A program made the translations under genes and the position numbers. This document shows, piece after piece, positions 8,621 to 18,800 of a DNA stretch of 64,000 nucleotides. Below the pieces are notes generated by a model. That model saw nothing but the letters and a program-made list of their open reading frames with translations, was not told the DNA's origin and ran no database searches. The DNA lies in the NCBI RefSeq assembly GCF_003967075.1, contig NZ_AP018664.1, positions 1,798,001-1,862,000 of the forward strand, read 5' to 3'. How positions within the stretch are numbered: position 1 is the first letter of the stretch; each line of letters opens with the position of its first letter. The DNA comes from Sphingobium amiense. GTDB lineage: Bacteria; Pseudomonadota; Alphaproteobacteria; Sphingomonadales; Sphingomonadaceae.

Positions 8621-8790
8621 TCGGCGATGACGAGTTCGACCTGCTGCGCCTCTATCACCAGTGCGACCGGGGGCTCAGCGGCATGGTGTGGCCCGACGGC
8701 GGGGCGCTGCTCGATCAGCCTGCTGTGCTGGTCCAGGCGTTCAACGTCATTGGCAACCAGCTGGCTCGCCTGAGGAAGGATGCCGATTAG
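7853..8790 (+). CDS. Tail assembly chaperone GT fusion made by -1 frameshift
   Basis: Joining the zero frame through AAC at 8504-8506 to the -1 frame from 8506 gives a 312-residue protein. The shifted part reads LLIACAISQRPADYEPWGG, then SWHVEGVGDFSRNPSELVGDD, and ends with NQLARLRKDAD at the TAG 8788-8790. This 94-residue segment has normal coding character, has no start of its own, and would otherwise be an unexplained gap before the ATG at 8780. The arrangement is the same as lambda G-T, although the slip site differs (A_AAA_AAC rather than G_GGA_AAG). The T part is expected to bind tail tube subunits while G binds the tape measure. Confidence 0.8.
8500..8506 (+). promoter_or_regulatory. 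-1 ribosomal frameshift slippery heptamer A_AAA_AAC
   Basis: Within GAA AAA AAC of the zero frame, the seven bases A AAA AAC form a canonical X_XXY_YYZ site in the correct phase. Slipping one base back re-pairs both tRNAs and opens the 94-codon extension that ends at 8790. I could not identify a clear downstream stimulatory hairpin by eye. Confidence 0.8.
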
Positions 8791-9481
8791 GCCATCGCTC
8801 CGTCAGGCGGGGCGCTTCTCGGACTTCAAGCGCGGCGCGATCCAGCAGATGGAAAATGCCGCGCTCGTGGCGACCGATCGCGCAGCTCGGCTGGCCGTTT
8901 CGACGCTGAGAGCCCAGATGGCCAGCGCCGGGCTCGGCAGGCTTGGGAATGCGGTTACGTCTTCCTCTGACCTTCGTTCGTCAGGCAGGGTCCACCGCCG
9001 CGGCGCGGAGGGCTTCTCGGCCTCCGGTATCGTCCACCTGCGGACGGCGAACGAACGCACGGTTGGCGCCATCATCTCCTATACGGAAGGCGCCGAGATC
9101 ACGCCACGCGGCCCATGGCTGTGGATCGCCAGCGACGATTTGCAGAAGCGCGTCAAAGGCAATTACCGCATGACACCCGCTCAGTATCGCGCGGGCGGAT
9201 ACGAACGCCGCATCGGTCCACTGATCCAGATCCCAGGGCGTCATCCGGGCGAGGCAGTGCTGATCGTCCGGAACATTACCACCCGCGCCGTCGGCCGCGC
9301 CAATCCCCGCCGCCTGCCGAACAGCGGCCGGGTTCGGGCGGGCCGCGTCCTGCAGGATCAGTTCGTCGCCTTCATCGGCATCCGGCGCACCGCCCGACGC
9401 GCCCGCGTCAACCCGAATGCCATCTTCGACTGGGCCAGATCGAACCTGCCCACCTTCATCAGCCAAGCCTTGGGGAAGTAA
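8780..9481 (+). CDS. Minor tail protein (DUF6441-like)
   Basis: A 233-residue basic protein whose ATG lies inside the last codons of the GT extension (11-base overlap), so it is coupled to frameshifted translation. N-terminal helix with FKRGAIQQMENAALVATDRA; then a beta-rich middle with ASGIVHLRTANERTVGAI and PWLWIASDDLQKR; then an Arg-rich C-terminal third and a final helix. Proteins like this, between the chaperones and the tape measure, are common in alphaproteobacterial siphophages, and I believe they correspond to the DUF6441 family, though that is from memory. The role is probably in tail assembly. Confidence 0.6.
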   Translation: MPIRPSLRQAGRFSDFKRGAIQQMENAALVATDRAARLAVSTLRAQMASAGLGRLGNAVTSSSDLRSSGRVHRRGAEGFSASGIVHLRTANERTVGAIISYTEGAEITPRGPWLWIASDDLQKRVKGNYRMTPAQYRAGGYERRIGPLIQIPGRHPGEAVLIVRNITTRAVGRANPRRLPNSGRVRAGRVLQDQFVAFIGIRRTARRARVNPNAIFDWARSNLPTFISQALGK

Positions 9482-12400
9482 GTGACCGCTCAGTCCTCGA
9501 TCTTTCCGGCGTTCATTCGCGCCGAATATGACGGCACCGGCAACGGCTTCTCGCTCTTCGAAAAGGAGGCCGGGGAGTCTGCCTCGCGCGTCCGCCGCCA
9601 GTTCGAAGCGAACTTCGCCGAGGTGGAGCGTGTGGTGAATGGCGCGCTGTCCCGTGGCCTCAAGCCGACGGGCGCAATGGACCTTGGCGTCGATGGATTC
9701 CGTCAGGCGGCGGCGCAGGCCAAGGCGTATGAGCTATCGCTGCGCACCACCCGCGAGGCAGCGCAGAACCTTGCCCTCAGCACGGGCGATACTTCGGCGG
9801 CGACCCAGTCCTACATCCAAGCGCTCGGCGCCCAGGTGGTGGAAGCCACTCGTGCGCGGCAGGAGGCGGATGCTCAGGTCACCACCTACACCCGTCTGCA
9901 GGCCGAGATTGATGCCACTGCGTCGCGCAACACCGCGCTGGCCGCGTCGTATCGGGAACTATACGCAGAGCAGGCCCGTGCCGCGCGTGACGAAGTTCGC
10001 GGGCGCCGGGCGCAAGAGGGCTATAACGAAGTGTTCGCGCCGGGGTTAGCGCGCACGTCGGCCATCCAAAATGGCGCGGGCTTCGAGGCATTGGAACAGC
10101 AGGCTCGCGACATGGAGCGCTATGCTCAGGCAGCCGCAGTCCTTCGCGGTGAGCTGGACCCCATGTATCAGGCTCAGCAGCGCTTTAATCAGGCGCTGGA
10201 CACGGCCGACGATCTCCTCAAGCAGAACATCATCGATGAGCGACTGCATGCGGCGGCAGTCCAGCATGCGCGCGACCAGTTGCAGGCTCACAGTAACGCG
10301 ATCCACGCCCAGAATGACGGCTATCAGCAACTGGTGCGTGGCTCGGGCGTGCTCCGGCAGGCATACATCCAGACCGGGCAGCAGGGTCAGGATCTCATCA
10401 TCAGCCTGATCGGCGGCCAGAAGGCCAGCGTGGTGTTCGCGCAGCAGCTGCCGCAGTTGGCGTTCGCCCTCTCCGGTCTCGGAATGCAGGCTGATGGCAC
10501 CCAGAAGGGTATCGGGCGGATTGCCACTCTGCTCTCAGGTCCATGGGGCATCGCATTTGCTGGCGCTGCCTTTGCTGTCGGCCTTTTGGTGGAGAAACTG
10601 TGGCAGCAGGATGAGGCCTCAAAGGAAGCCGAGAAGGCCGTAAAGCAACATGCCGCTGCCATCGACCAGCTGAATGAGGCGATGGAGCGGTCTGTTCAGA
10701 CAGCCGAGGACAAGGCGCGCGCGGACTTCATCGAGCTGGAGAATGAGCGCGCGGCGACCATCGAGATCCGTAAAAGGACCGCGGCGATGCTGGAACAGGC
10801 AAAGGCTCGCCTCGCCCTTGCAGATAAGCAGGGCGGTGATGGATCGGGAGAAGGCGGTGTTGATTTCGGAACAACCGCCGGTGCCACTCAGGAAGCGGAG
10901 ATCAAGCGTCTGGAGGCCGCGCTCAAGCGCAATCAGGAAGAGATTGACCGTCTGACCCGCACGACGACGATAGCTCGCGGCCAGTATCAAATGCAGATCT
11001 TGGACCAGATCAGCACCCCGGAGGGGCGAGCGAAGCGGCGTTGGGACAATGAGATCAATGACGCCATCAGCTCCGGCAAGAGCGCGGCGGAACTGGAGCG
11101 TTTGCGTAGCGCACGAGACGCCGAGATCGCTAAAATTCGGGAAACGGAGAAGGCATCTCGCGATGCGGCGTCGGCGCGCGACAAGGAAACCGCCACCGTC
11201 AGCCAGATGAGCAAAGTCATTCTCAAGGCATTCGGCGGCACCATAACGTCCACGACCGGCGGCAAGCATGTGGATGGCTCGGATCACTATAAGGGCCGGG
11301 CCATCGACTTCGTTCCCGCTGGCGGCATGGGATCGCTGACCAAGGATATGATCCGTCAGGTCTTCGCCGACGCAGGTGTCAGCATTCGTCGAAACGCGCG
11401 CGGCGTCGAGCAGCTATTTGGACCGGGTGATAAGGGTCACAATGACCACTATCATGTCGCATGGGAGGGCGGCCGCAACGCCATCAACAGCCAGCGCATC
11501 AACGATCAGTTGCAACGTGCGGCCGAGCGCGCGGCGGAAGAAGCTAAGCGTCAGGCAGAGGAACTGCAGCGCGCCGCCGAATCCCTTTTCAGCAAGTTCG
11601 ACGAAGGCCGGGCATCTGCGCTGGAATACGCCCAGTCACTGAGTGAAATAGACCGCGTGATGCGCGCTGGTGTCATCTCACCTGATGACGCCGTGGCTTA
11701 TTCGATAGCCGCTGCCCAGCGTAAGACGGCCAACGATAATCAGCGCGAGAAGAACGCGAACGAAGCGCTAGACAAGGCTCTCTGGGATGGTCGGAAGCGA
11801 CCGACCGATCAGTTCAACGAGCAGCAGGAGGCTGCCTACAAACGTCAGGCCGAAGCTGCACGAGAAGCACAGCGCCAGATAGACATTGGGCTTCGACATA
11901 TCGCCGACTTCTTCGGCAAAGATGTCGCCAAGATTCTGGACCGCCTCACGGCCAACGCTGGTCCCGATAGCGAGCTTGGCAAGCTCCTCGGCGGGTTCGG
12001 GGCTGGAAAGCAAAAAATGTGGGACGGGCTAGGAGAACAACTTGGCGGCATCCTGAAAAAGAGCGGGTTCGACTCCGCAGGCATCGGCAGCGCCATAGGG
12101 CAGGTGATGGCCGGTGCTCAGATGGGAAAGTTGTTCGGCAAGGGACTCACTGACGTCTTCGGCATCAAGGGTTCCAAGCTAGGTTCGGAAATCGGCGGTG
12201 CCATAGGGTCCCAGATTGGCGGCCCTCTCGGAGCGATTGTCGGTGGCACTCTCGGTTCGATCGCAGGCGGCCTGCTCAAGACCCCGAAGTGGGGCACCGC
12301 GGTCCTCACGGGCAACGGAAAAGACGATGTCTCGGTCGCAGGCAACAAGAGCGCCTACCGTGACAATGCAGGCCTCGCAGGCACCTCGATCCAGACGGGG

Positions 12401-13399
12401 CTGGACCGCATCGCGGAGCAGTTCGGCGTCGACGTCGGCGGCTATCAGGTCAGCATCGGCCAGTACAAGGGCAAGTGGCGTGTCTCCACGACCGGGCGCG
12501 AAGGCAAGCTCAAGGGCGGCGCGGGGCGCACCGACATCAAGGACTTCGGCAAAGAGGGTGGCGAAGATGCCATCAAATTCGCCATCTCCGACGCAGTGAA
12601 GGACGGCGCGCTGCTGGGTCTGCGCGCCTCCACACAGGTGCTGCTGTCCCGCACGGCCGATGTTGAAGCCCAGCTGCAGAAGGCCATCGACTTCGAGGGC
12701 GTCTTCTCACGGCTCAAATCGTACAAGGATCCGGTCGCTGCGGCACTGGATACGCTCGACAAGGAGTTCGGCCGCCTCAAGAAGATTTTCGGCGAGGCGG
12801 GCGCGTCGGCTGAGGAATATGCGCAGCTCGAGGAGCTGTACGGCATCGAACGGGCGAATGCGGTGAAAGAAGCCGGGGAGAAGGTGACCGCCTCGCTCAA
12901 GTCGCTGTTCGACGAGCTGACGGTGGGCAACGATGCCCGGTCCCTGCGCGACCGGTTGGCTGAGGCGCAGGCGAAATACGATCCTCTCGCCCAGCGCGTC
13001 GCGGCTGGCGACACCACTGCCTATGACGACTATTCCGATGCGGCGCGCACCATGCTCGATCTCCAGCGGCAGATCAGCGGATCGGGTGAGGATTATTTCA
13101 AGCTGCTCGACCAGGTCACTGCGCTGACGAAGGCCCGAATCGATTCCGAAACCAACGTCGCATCCATTGCATCCGCCCGCCCCGGCCTCTTCGCCAGCGA
13201 CAGCAGTCTGGCGCCGGTGGTGAGCGCTACGGAGACACAGACCGCGCAGATCGTGTCAGCGCTCAAGGCCAATAACAATGACCTGCTGACGGCAATGAAT
13301 GTCCAGAACAGCAACATTGTCGCCTTGGTGCGCGCCATTTCTCTCCAAAGCGGCGGCAGCGGCACCAGCGGCCTGACGGCTGTCCGACAGAACTTCTGA
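9482..13399 (+). CDS. Tape measure protein with embedded M15-like peptidase motif
   Basis: A 1305-residue tail length-control protein (GTG start overlapping the previous stop). It fills the tube and is ejected ahead of DNA. Layout: long coiled-coil helices to about residue 320; a hydrophobic segment near residues 350-365 (GIAFAGAAFAVGLLV); Glu/Lys coiled coil; then a compact domain at about 575-665 with GGKHVDGSDHYKGRAIDF and GHNDHYHVAWEGG. The residues His602, Asp609 and His656/His658 match the zinc-binding H-x6-D ... HxH pattern of M15 D-Ala-D-Ala peptidases. A glycine-zipper stretch (about 867-932, repeats of GGAIGSQIGG type) may insert in the membrane. The length predicts a tail of roughly 190 nm using the usual 1.5 angstrom per residue rule. 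Confidence 0.9.
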   Translation: MTAQSSIFPAFIRAEYDGTGNGFSLFEKEAGESASRVRRQFEANFAEVERVVNGALSRGLKPTGAMDLGVDGFRQAAAQAKAYELSLRTTREAAQNLALSTGDTSAATQSYIQALGAQVVEATRARQEADAQVTTYTRLQAEIDATASRNTALAASYRELYAEQARAARDEVRGRRAQEGYNEVFAPGLARTSAIQNGAGFEALEQQARDMERYAQAAAVLRGELDPMYQAQQRFNQALDTADDLLKQNIIDERLHAAAVQHARDQLQAHSNAIHAQNDGYQQLVRGSGVLRQAYIQTGQQGQDLIISLIGGQKASVVFAQQLPQLAFALSGLGMQADGTQKGIGRIATLLSGPWGIAFAGAAFAVGLLVEKLWQQDEASKEAEKAVKQHAAAIDQLNEAMERSVQTAEDKARADFIELENERAATIEIRKRTAAMLEQAKARLALADKQGGDGSGEGGVDFGTTAGATQEAEIKRLEAALKRNQEEIDRLTRTTTIARGQYQMQILDQISTPEGRAKRRWDNEINDAISSGKSAAELERLRSARDAEIAKIRETEKASRDAASARDKETATVSQMSKVILKAFGGTITSTTGGKHVDGSDHYKGRAIDFVPAGGMGSLTKDMIRQVFADAGVSIRRNARGVEQLFGPGDKGHNDHYHVAWEGGRNAINSQRINDQLQRAAERAAEEAKRQAEELQRAAESLFSKFDEGRASALEYAQSLSEIDRVMRAGVISPDDAVAYSIAAAQRKTANDNQREKNANEALDKALWDGRKRPTDQFNEQQEAAYKRQAEAAREAQRQIDIGLRHIADFFGKDVAKILDRLTANAGPDSELGKLLGGFGAGKQKMWDGLGEQLGGILKKSGFDSAGIGSAIGQVMAGAQMGKLFGKGLTDVFGIKGSKLGSEIGGAIGSQIGGPLGAIVGGTLGSIAGGLLKTPKWGTAVLTGNGKDDVSVAGNKSAYRDNAGLAGTSIQTGLDRIAEQFGVDVGGYQVSIGQYKGKWRVSTTGREGKLKGGAGRTDIKDFGKEGGEDAIKFAISDAVKDGALLGLRASTQVLLSRTADVEAQLQKAIDFEGVFSRLKSYKDPVAAALDTLDKEFGRLKKIFGEAGASAEEYAQLEELYGIERANAVKEAGEKVTASLKSLFDELTVGNDARSLRDRLAEAQAKYDPLAQRVAAGDTTAYDDYSDAARTMLDLQRQISGSGEDYFKLLDQVTALTKARIDSETNVASIASARPGLFASDSSLAPVVSATETQTAQIVSALKANNNDLLTAMNVQNSNIVALVRAISLQSGGSGTSGLTAVRQNF

Positions 13400-15885
13400 T
13401 GCTGCATATCCTCGCGGAACTCGCTCCCCTCAAGATCAGCGACGGGAGCCGCCCGGTGCTGCGCGCGGCATCGGCGCAGGACCGGCGGCTCAACGGGGTC
13501 GCCGGGGGACGCTGGTGGCCCGCCATTTCCAAGCGACCGTCACTTGCCATCCAGTTGTTCGACGGCGACTTCTCAGAAGACGTCGCGCCCGGATCTGCCA
13601 GCTTCGTAATTCGCTTGGACGCGCTCCAGAATATGGACGGTTCGGTTCGGTCATACCGATGGGCAGGCGCGCCCGTCACCCTCTATGCGATCGACACAGC
13701 CAGCTCGCTGAATGCCGCCGGAAGCTACGACGTTGGCGATATAGCAGGGGCGCGCATCTTCAAGGGCCGGGTGCAGAGCTTCACAGGCGAGGGCGGAGGC
13801 CTTTCCGTCACTGCGGAAGTGGACGTGGAACCGTTCAACATCGACGTGCTTGCTCAGGAATATACGGGCACCGGCGACGATGAAGGCGGCGCTGACCTCA
13901 AAGGGCGGCTGAAGCCATGGATCTTCGGGCGCGCGCTGAATGTGGAGCCCGTGCTCATCAACGGCGTCGAAAACGTCGTCCAGTTCTCCGCATATCCCAT
14001 TCAGGGCATCTCGGCACTGTATGAGAGAGGAGCGGCCTCGTTCGGTTCGAGCATCGGAAACTACGCCACATACGAGGAGCTGGTCGCGGCAACCATCCCC
14101 GCCGGTCGCTGGGCCACCTGCCACGCGCGAGGCATGGCACGTCTTGGCGCGCCCCCGTTTGGCGTCATCACCGGCGACGTCGACGGCGACAATGGCGGCG
14201 GTTTCCTTCGGAAGACGGGTGCCATCATTCAGCGGATCGCGGCAGTGCGCGGCGTGTCATCGGGGCTGATCGACGCAGCGTCCTTCGCCGCCCTCGACTT
14301 GGCAGTCCCCTACCCGATCAACATCGTCATCACCGAGCAGACCAGTCTGCTGGAGCTCGCTCGTCGCCTGGCACGGCCCTGCAATGCTCAAGCGGGTGTC
14401 GACTTCACTGGGCGTCTCTTCGCTGTGCGGCCCACCATTGGCAGCCCCGCGCTCACGCTGCATGCTCAGGGACGCCGCCTGCCGCCAGTCCGTAGATGCT
14501 CCGAGGCTGATGTCAGTCCGCCGTATAAGCGCATCATGTTCGGCGCCAACCGGAGCTGGCGTGTTCACACCTTCGACGAGATCGCCTTCGACGCTGCGCT
14601 GATCGATCGGGGCGCCTATGATCCGGCCGAGACGTATCGGCGCGGCAACATCGTATCCCTGCCAAACGGGTCGCGGTGGCTCTACGCGTCAGACACCCCC
14701 AAAGCTGGCTCCGCGCCTTCACTCGCCAACAGCGATTGGCAGCTCATGTCTGGGCCAATCACGGCCGGGGACATCAATTATGGCACGGGAGAATCTCTCG
14801 AATCGCTCAAGCCTGCGGAACCGGGGGCAACGAATGGCACCCCAGCGGGCACCAACATCTTAGGTCGCCCGGTCGAAGAGGTGATCTTCGACCTCGATCT
14901 GAACGGGATGAACTGGCACGATCTCGTCATCCTGACCGACACGCGCAACGCCGTGATGATGGCACGCACGACGCTGGAGGGGCAGGCGATCGGCACGGTC
15001 GTATCCAGCTTCAAGGCGGAGCAGACGGAGAATAATCAGGCGGTCGCCGAAACCTTCAGTCTGCTGGGCGCGAAGAGCGGCGACGGTGAGTCGTGGAATT
15101 GGAACATCAATAGCGTCATGGTCGCGCCCGGCGTCTCCATGTCGCAATATATGCGGGGCGTGTCCGCCTCGATCGGCGACGTGGAGGCGTCTGTCACCGA
15201 TCTGCGCACGGTCGTTGTGGGCGCGAATGGCGACATCACCGCCAAGGCCGTGCTGGCGCTGAAGGCGGGCAACAAGATCGTCGGGTTCGTCTTCACCAAC
15301 AATGGCGAACTGTCCTCGGCTGACTTCGAGTTCGACGCGGTGCGCTTCCTCAAACCGAACGGCTCGCTGATGTGGGGTTATGACCCCGGGCGCGCCAAGG
15401 TCATCATGGAAGACGTGATCGTCAACACGCTTGAGGCGCGGTCGGTCAAGACGGAGTCGATCGATGCCAACAGCGTCACGGGACTTTGGTCAGCCTCTTA
15501 TCCCGATGTGCTGGTGTCGGGAGGCGAAGTCACTCTCGCGGAAATCGTAAATTATGTCGTGGGCGATGACACAGACGGCAAGGCGTTGCTGGAACTGCAA
15601 TTCACCCAGGACGGCACCCTCAACATCGACACGGCCATGCGGCTGCGTTGCTACATGAATTTCGGGTCGGGCTACCAGCTCGTTCGCGATGTGCCGCAAG
15701 GTATCGGCGTATCAAGTGGTAACGCCCGCTGGATACTCAATTCGGGGTTCAAACTGCCGATCATCGCCAATGGGCCGGTCAGCATCAAAATCACCGCTAC
15801 GCCCTATGCGATCCCCGGTGGCGGGACGTCCAGTTCCTCATACGCTCGCAACATCCTCGTCATGATCTTTGAGGGTTATCGCTGA
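13399..15885 (+). CDS. gpJ-like tail tip / central fibre protein
   Basis: An 828-residue protein immediately after the tape measure (TGATG-type overlap). N-terminal 350 residues form the hub-like part, with VTAEVDVEPFNIDVLAQEY and FGVITGDVDGDN. The middle has a short domain with YDPAETYRRGNIVSLPNGSR, which looks like a carbohydrate-binding or fibronectin-like module. Residues about 590-680 (IGDVEASVTDLRTVVVGANG, then DFEFDAVRFLKPNGS) resemble the C-terminal DUF1983-like region of lambda J proteins. The last 130 residues are beta-rich. Such proteins close the tail tip and contact the outer membrane receptor. The separate L, K and I-type genes of lambda are not seen here; two tail genes lie much further downstream at 29.4-30.5 kb. 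Confidence 0.75.
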   Translation: MLHILAELAPLKISDGSRPVLRAASAQDRRLNGVAGGRWWPAISKRPSLAIQLFDGDFSEDVAPGSASFVIRLDALQNMDGSVRSYRWAGAPVTLYAIDTASSLNAAGSYDVGDIAGARIFKGRVQSFTGEGGGLSVTAEVDVEPFNIDVLAQEYTGTGDDEGGADLKGRLKPWIFGRALNVEPVLINGVENVVQFSAYPIQGISALYERGAASFGSSIGNYATYEELVAATIPAGRWATCHARGMARLGAPPFGVITGDVDGDNGGGFLRKTGAIIQRIAAVRGVSSGLIDAASFAALDLAVPYPINIVITEQTSLLELARRLARPCNAQAGVDFTGRLFAVRPTIGSPALTLHAQGRRLPPVRRCSEADVSPPYKRIMFGANRSWRVHTFDEIAFDAALIDRGAYDPAETYRRGNIVSLPNGSRWLYASDTPKAGSAPSLANSDWQLMSGPITAGDINYGTGESLESLKPAEPGATNGTPAGTNILGRPVEEVIFDLDLNGMNWHDLVILTDTRNAVMMARTTLEGQAIGTVVSSFKAEQTENNQAVAETFSLLGAKSGDGESWNWNINSVMVAPGVSMSQYMRGVSASIGDVEASVTDLRTVVVGANGDITAKAVLALKAGNKIVGFVFTNNGELSSADFEFDAVRFLKPNGSLMWGYDPGRAKVIMEDVIVNTLEARSVKTESIDANSVTGLWSASYPDVLVSGGEVTLAEIVNYVVGDDTDGKALLELQFTQDGTLNIDTAMRLRCYMNFGSGYQLVRDVPQGIGVSSGNARWILNSGFKLPIIANGPVSIKITATPYAIPGGGTSSSSYARNILVMIFEGYR

Positions 15886-18800
15886 TGACGACGCTGCCTG
15901 AAGCTGTTGCCCAGATGATCGTGGTGATCACGAATTTCGCGCATCTCACCGATGAGCTGGGCGAGTGGGTGACCGGCACGGTTGCCGGGACCGATGGCAC
16001 CGGCCTCTACCCGTTTACGCAGCCGGACGGCACCGTCATCAAGGTGCCCTCACCGCTCAAGATGCTGTCGATGATCGGCGGCAAATATGAGGGGCTGATC
16101 GCCGCACAGGCCGCACAACAGCAGGCGGTCAATAATCAGCTTGCGACCTTCGATGGCTCGGTCAATCAGGTGAAGGCGTGGCTGTCCGGCCCGGCCAGTG
16201 GCGGGCTGTTCGGCAATGGCCTGTATCCGATCACGCTTTCCACCGGCACCACGGTCAACATCCCCAGCCCGGCGCGGCTGGCGGCCGACCGGCAGACGGT
16301 CGCGGCCATCGTCGGCAGCGGGTCGCTGATCGCGCTGGTCGAGGACCGGACCTATGCAACCTATGCCGACCTGATCGCCGCGCCTGTGCCCGCGAACGGC
16401 AAGTGGGCGCTGGTCCATTCCGATGCCGACTATGGCCGCAACGGCTATTGGCTGGTCGAGGCGGGCTTCTGGGTCATGAAGGTATCGCTCGCCAGCGAGG
16501 CGCTGTTGACGGCGCTGGGCGACAATCTGCGCGGGCTGGTGCGGACGCAGAATATCGGTCGGCAGGCGGAGCCGAGCAAGGTCGGGAGCGGCGTCACCTC
16601 GCCCAATCTGTTGCTCTGGAACGACAGCGTGCAGGCGGGCGGCAAGGTGACCGGCGTCTGGCTCTTTGCCGCTGCGACCGGGACGATCCGGCTGCAAAGC
16701 TATTCGAAGTCCGGCACCACGGTCACGAAGAAGCGAACCGTCTATCTGAATGTGACCGGCACAGGGTATCAGCTTGTGCCTGCCGACATGATCGTTGACG
16801 CGGGCGACTATATCGGTCTGCAAGGTCAGGGCATCATCACCGCCACGAGCAACACTGCTGATGCGGGTGGCTGGTGGGACATCCTCGCCGACCTCGACAC
16901 CCGCACAGTCGGCGCGCCGATCACCACAGCCCGGCTCGAAGCGCAGTTGCAGATTTCGACCGTTCAGCAGGTCGTTAACGCAGGCGCGATGCTCGACATG
17001 GCCGCGAAGGTCGCGGACCTCCTCACACGGGCGAGCAAGGCCGAAGCGCAGCTTGCGCTGTTGCAGGGCGAGATCACCCAGACAGTAGGCATCCTTCGCA
17101 CGCCGGAAAGCGGCACGGGCGTATCCAACAGCATGTTCATCTGGGCCGATCAGATGGCCCATGACGGCTATCTGAACGAGCTTCGCCTCTTTGCCGTGGG
17201 CACCGGCACGCTGCGCCTCGCGCGCTATTCCCGTATCGCGAACGAGGTGACGCGCGAGCAGCAGGTGATGATACCCATCACCAGCACCGGCCTGAAGACG
17301 CTGACGGCTGCGGACTTCGGCCTGTTCACCCTCAAGGCGGGCGAACATATCGCGCTCTACGGACCCGGCGTTTTCACCTCGAAGGTCGAGACGCAGGCCG
17401 GGTTGGGATGGTGGGCGGTCAACGCGGACGCCAATCCGCGCACGGTGGGCGCGGCGACCACGAACATCCAGCTCCATGTCGCTTTCGACGTTCGTCAGGC
17501 CATCCAGACCGTCACCTCTGACCGCATTCTGGCACTGGAGGCGCAGGGTGCGGACCATGAAGTGCGCCTCGCCACCGCAGAGGACATCGCAGACAAGCTG
17601 TTCGCGAATGACGTTCAGGAGGTGGGCCGGCGCGTGCCGCCCGTCGACGGCAGTCTCGTTTCCGACAGTCATTTCATCTGGAACGCGCCCATGCGCGGGA
17701 ACGGCACCCTGACGGAAGTGCAGATTTTCGTGAAGGAAGCGGGGACGTTTACGCTGGTCCGCTGGTCGCGAGTGGATAACACCGTCACCCGCCGGGATGT
17801 CCGGACATTCACGCTGCCCGCTGGCTCTGCCGTGCTGACGCCGGGCGACTTCGGCGGCACGATGCCGTTTCTGGCAGGCGAATATGTGGGCCTTCACGGT
17901 CCTTTCGTCTCGACGCCCGGCGCAGTGGATGACGGCGGCTGGTTCAACGTCGTCAACGGGGTGGACGTCCGGACGATCGGAGCGCCTGTCACCTCCAATC
18001 GGCTGGAGGCGAGCTTTAAATTCGCCCAGAACTATCAGGTCGTGACTGCCGAACGTTTCCGTGAACTGGAAGAGGCGGCAGGCGGTGGAGGCTCGATCGA
18101 CGATGGCGCGGTCATTCCAAGCCGCGAGTGGCTGGCGCCCGACGCAGCGGAGCGGGCCGCCCCGCTGATTGGCGGTAGGCTTCACCAGCGCCTGCATCCT
18201 GTGGTCGGCCGCAGAACGCTGGCGATGTTCGATACCCTGAGCAACATCAGCAACGGAGACAGCAACCCTGCCCTGACCGAAGGGCCGTCCCTCCAGGCAA
18301 TGATCGGGGCATCGGCGGTTCGCATCACCACCACCGGCGGATCGGAGGTTTCCGTCGCGCCCGACGAAGCCGGGCAACCCGTGGATGTGCGGGGCGGGCA
18401 GGTGCGCCTGTTCTTCCGGCCTGTCTCGACCGTCTTCTCCAGCATCGCTGCCCTGACGATCGAACTGCACTCCCACGGCTCGCCCGACGCGCCCACGGGC
18501 AACTTCCACCGCCTAAACCCGGACGTTGCGCCATACGACCTGCGACAGCGCCTGACGTCGCAGGAAGGGGCCGGCCTGTGGCAGTCTTGGGGTGTGTCGC
18601 TCAACTATTTCCTGCCTGTCGGCGCGGGCGCTGATCTTCAGAACGTGCGGTTCGCCATCTTCAAGGTGCGGTCCGCCTCGGGCAAGTCGTTGAGCATGGA
18701 GATCGGCATGATCGACTTCGTGCCGAACCTGCTCAAGAAGGCGAAAGCCATATTGTCGTTCGATAACGGCTATCTGACACACGCCACATATTCCGCGCCC

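Noticed and set aside
16050..18509. An 819-codon - strand frame opposite the tail fibre gene
   Set aside because: Antisense shadow of the repetitive fibre; the repeats appear in both, and the fibre frame has the meaningful domains.
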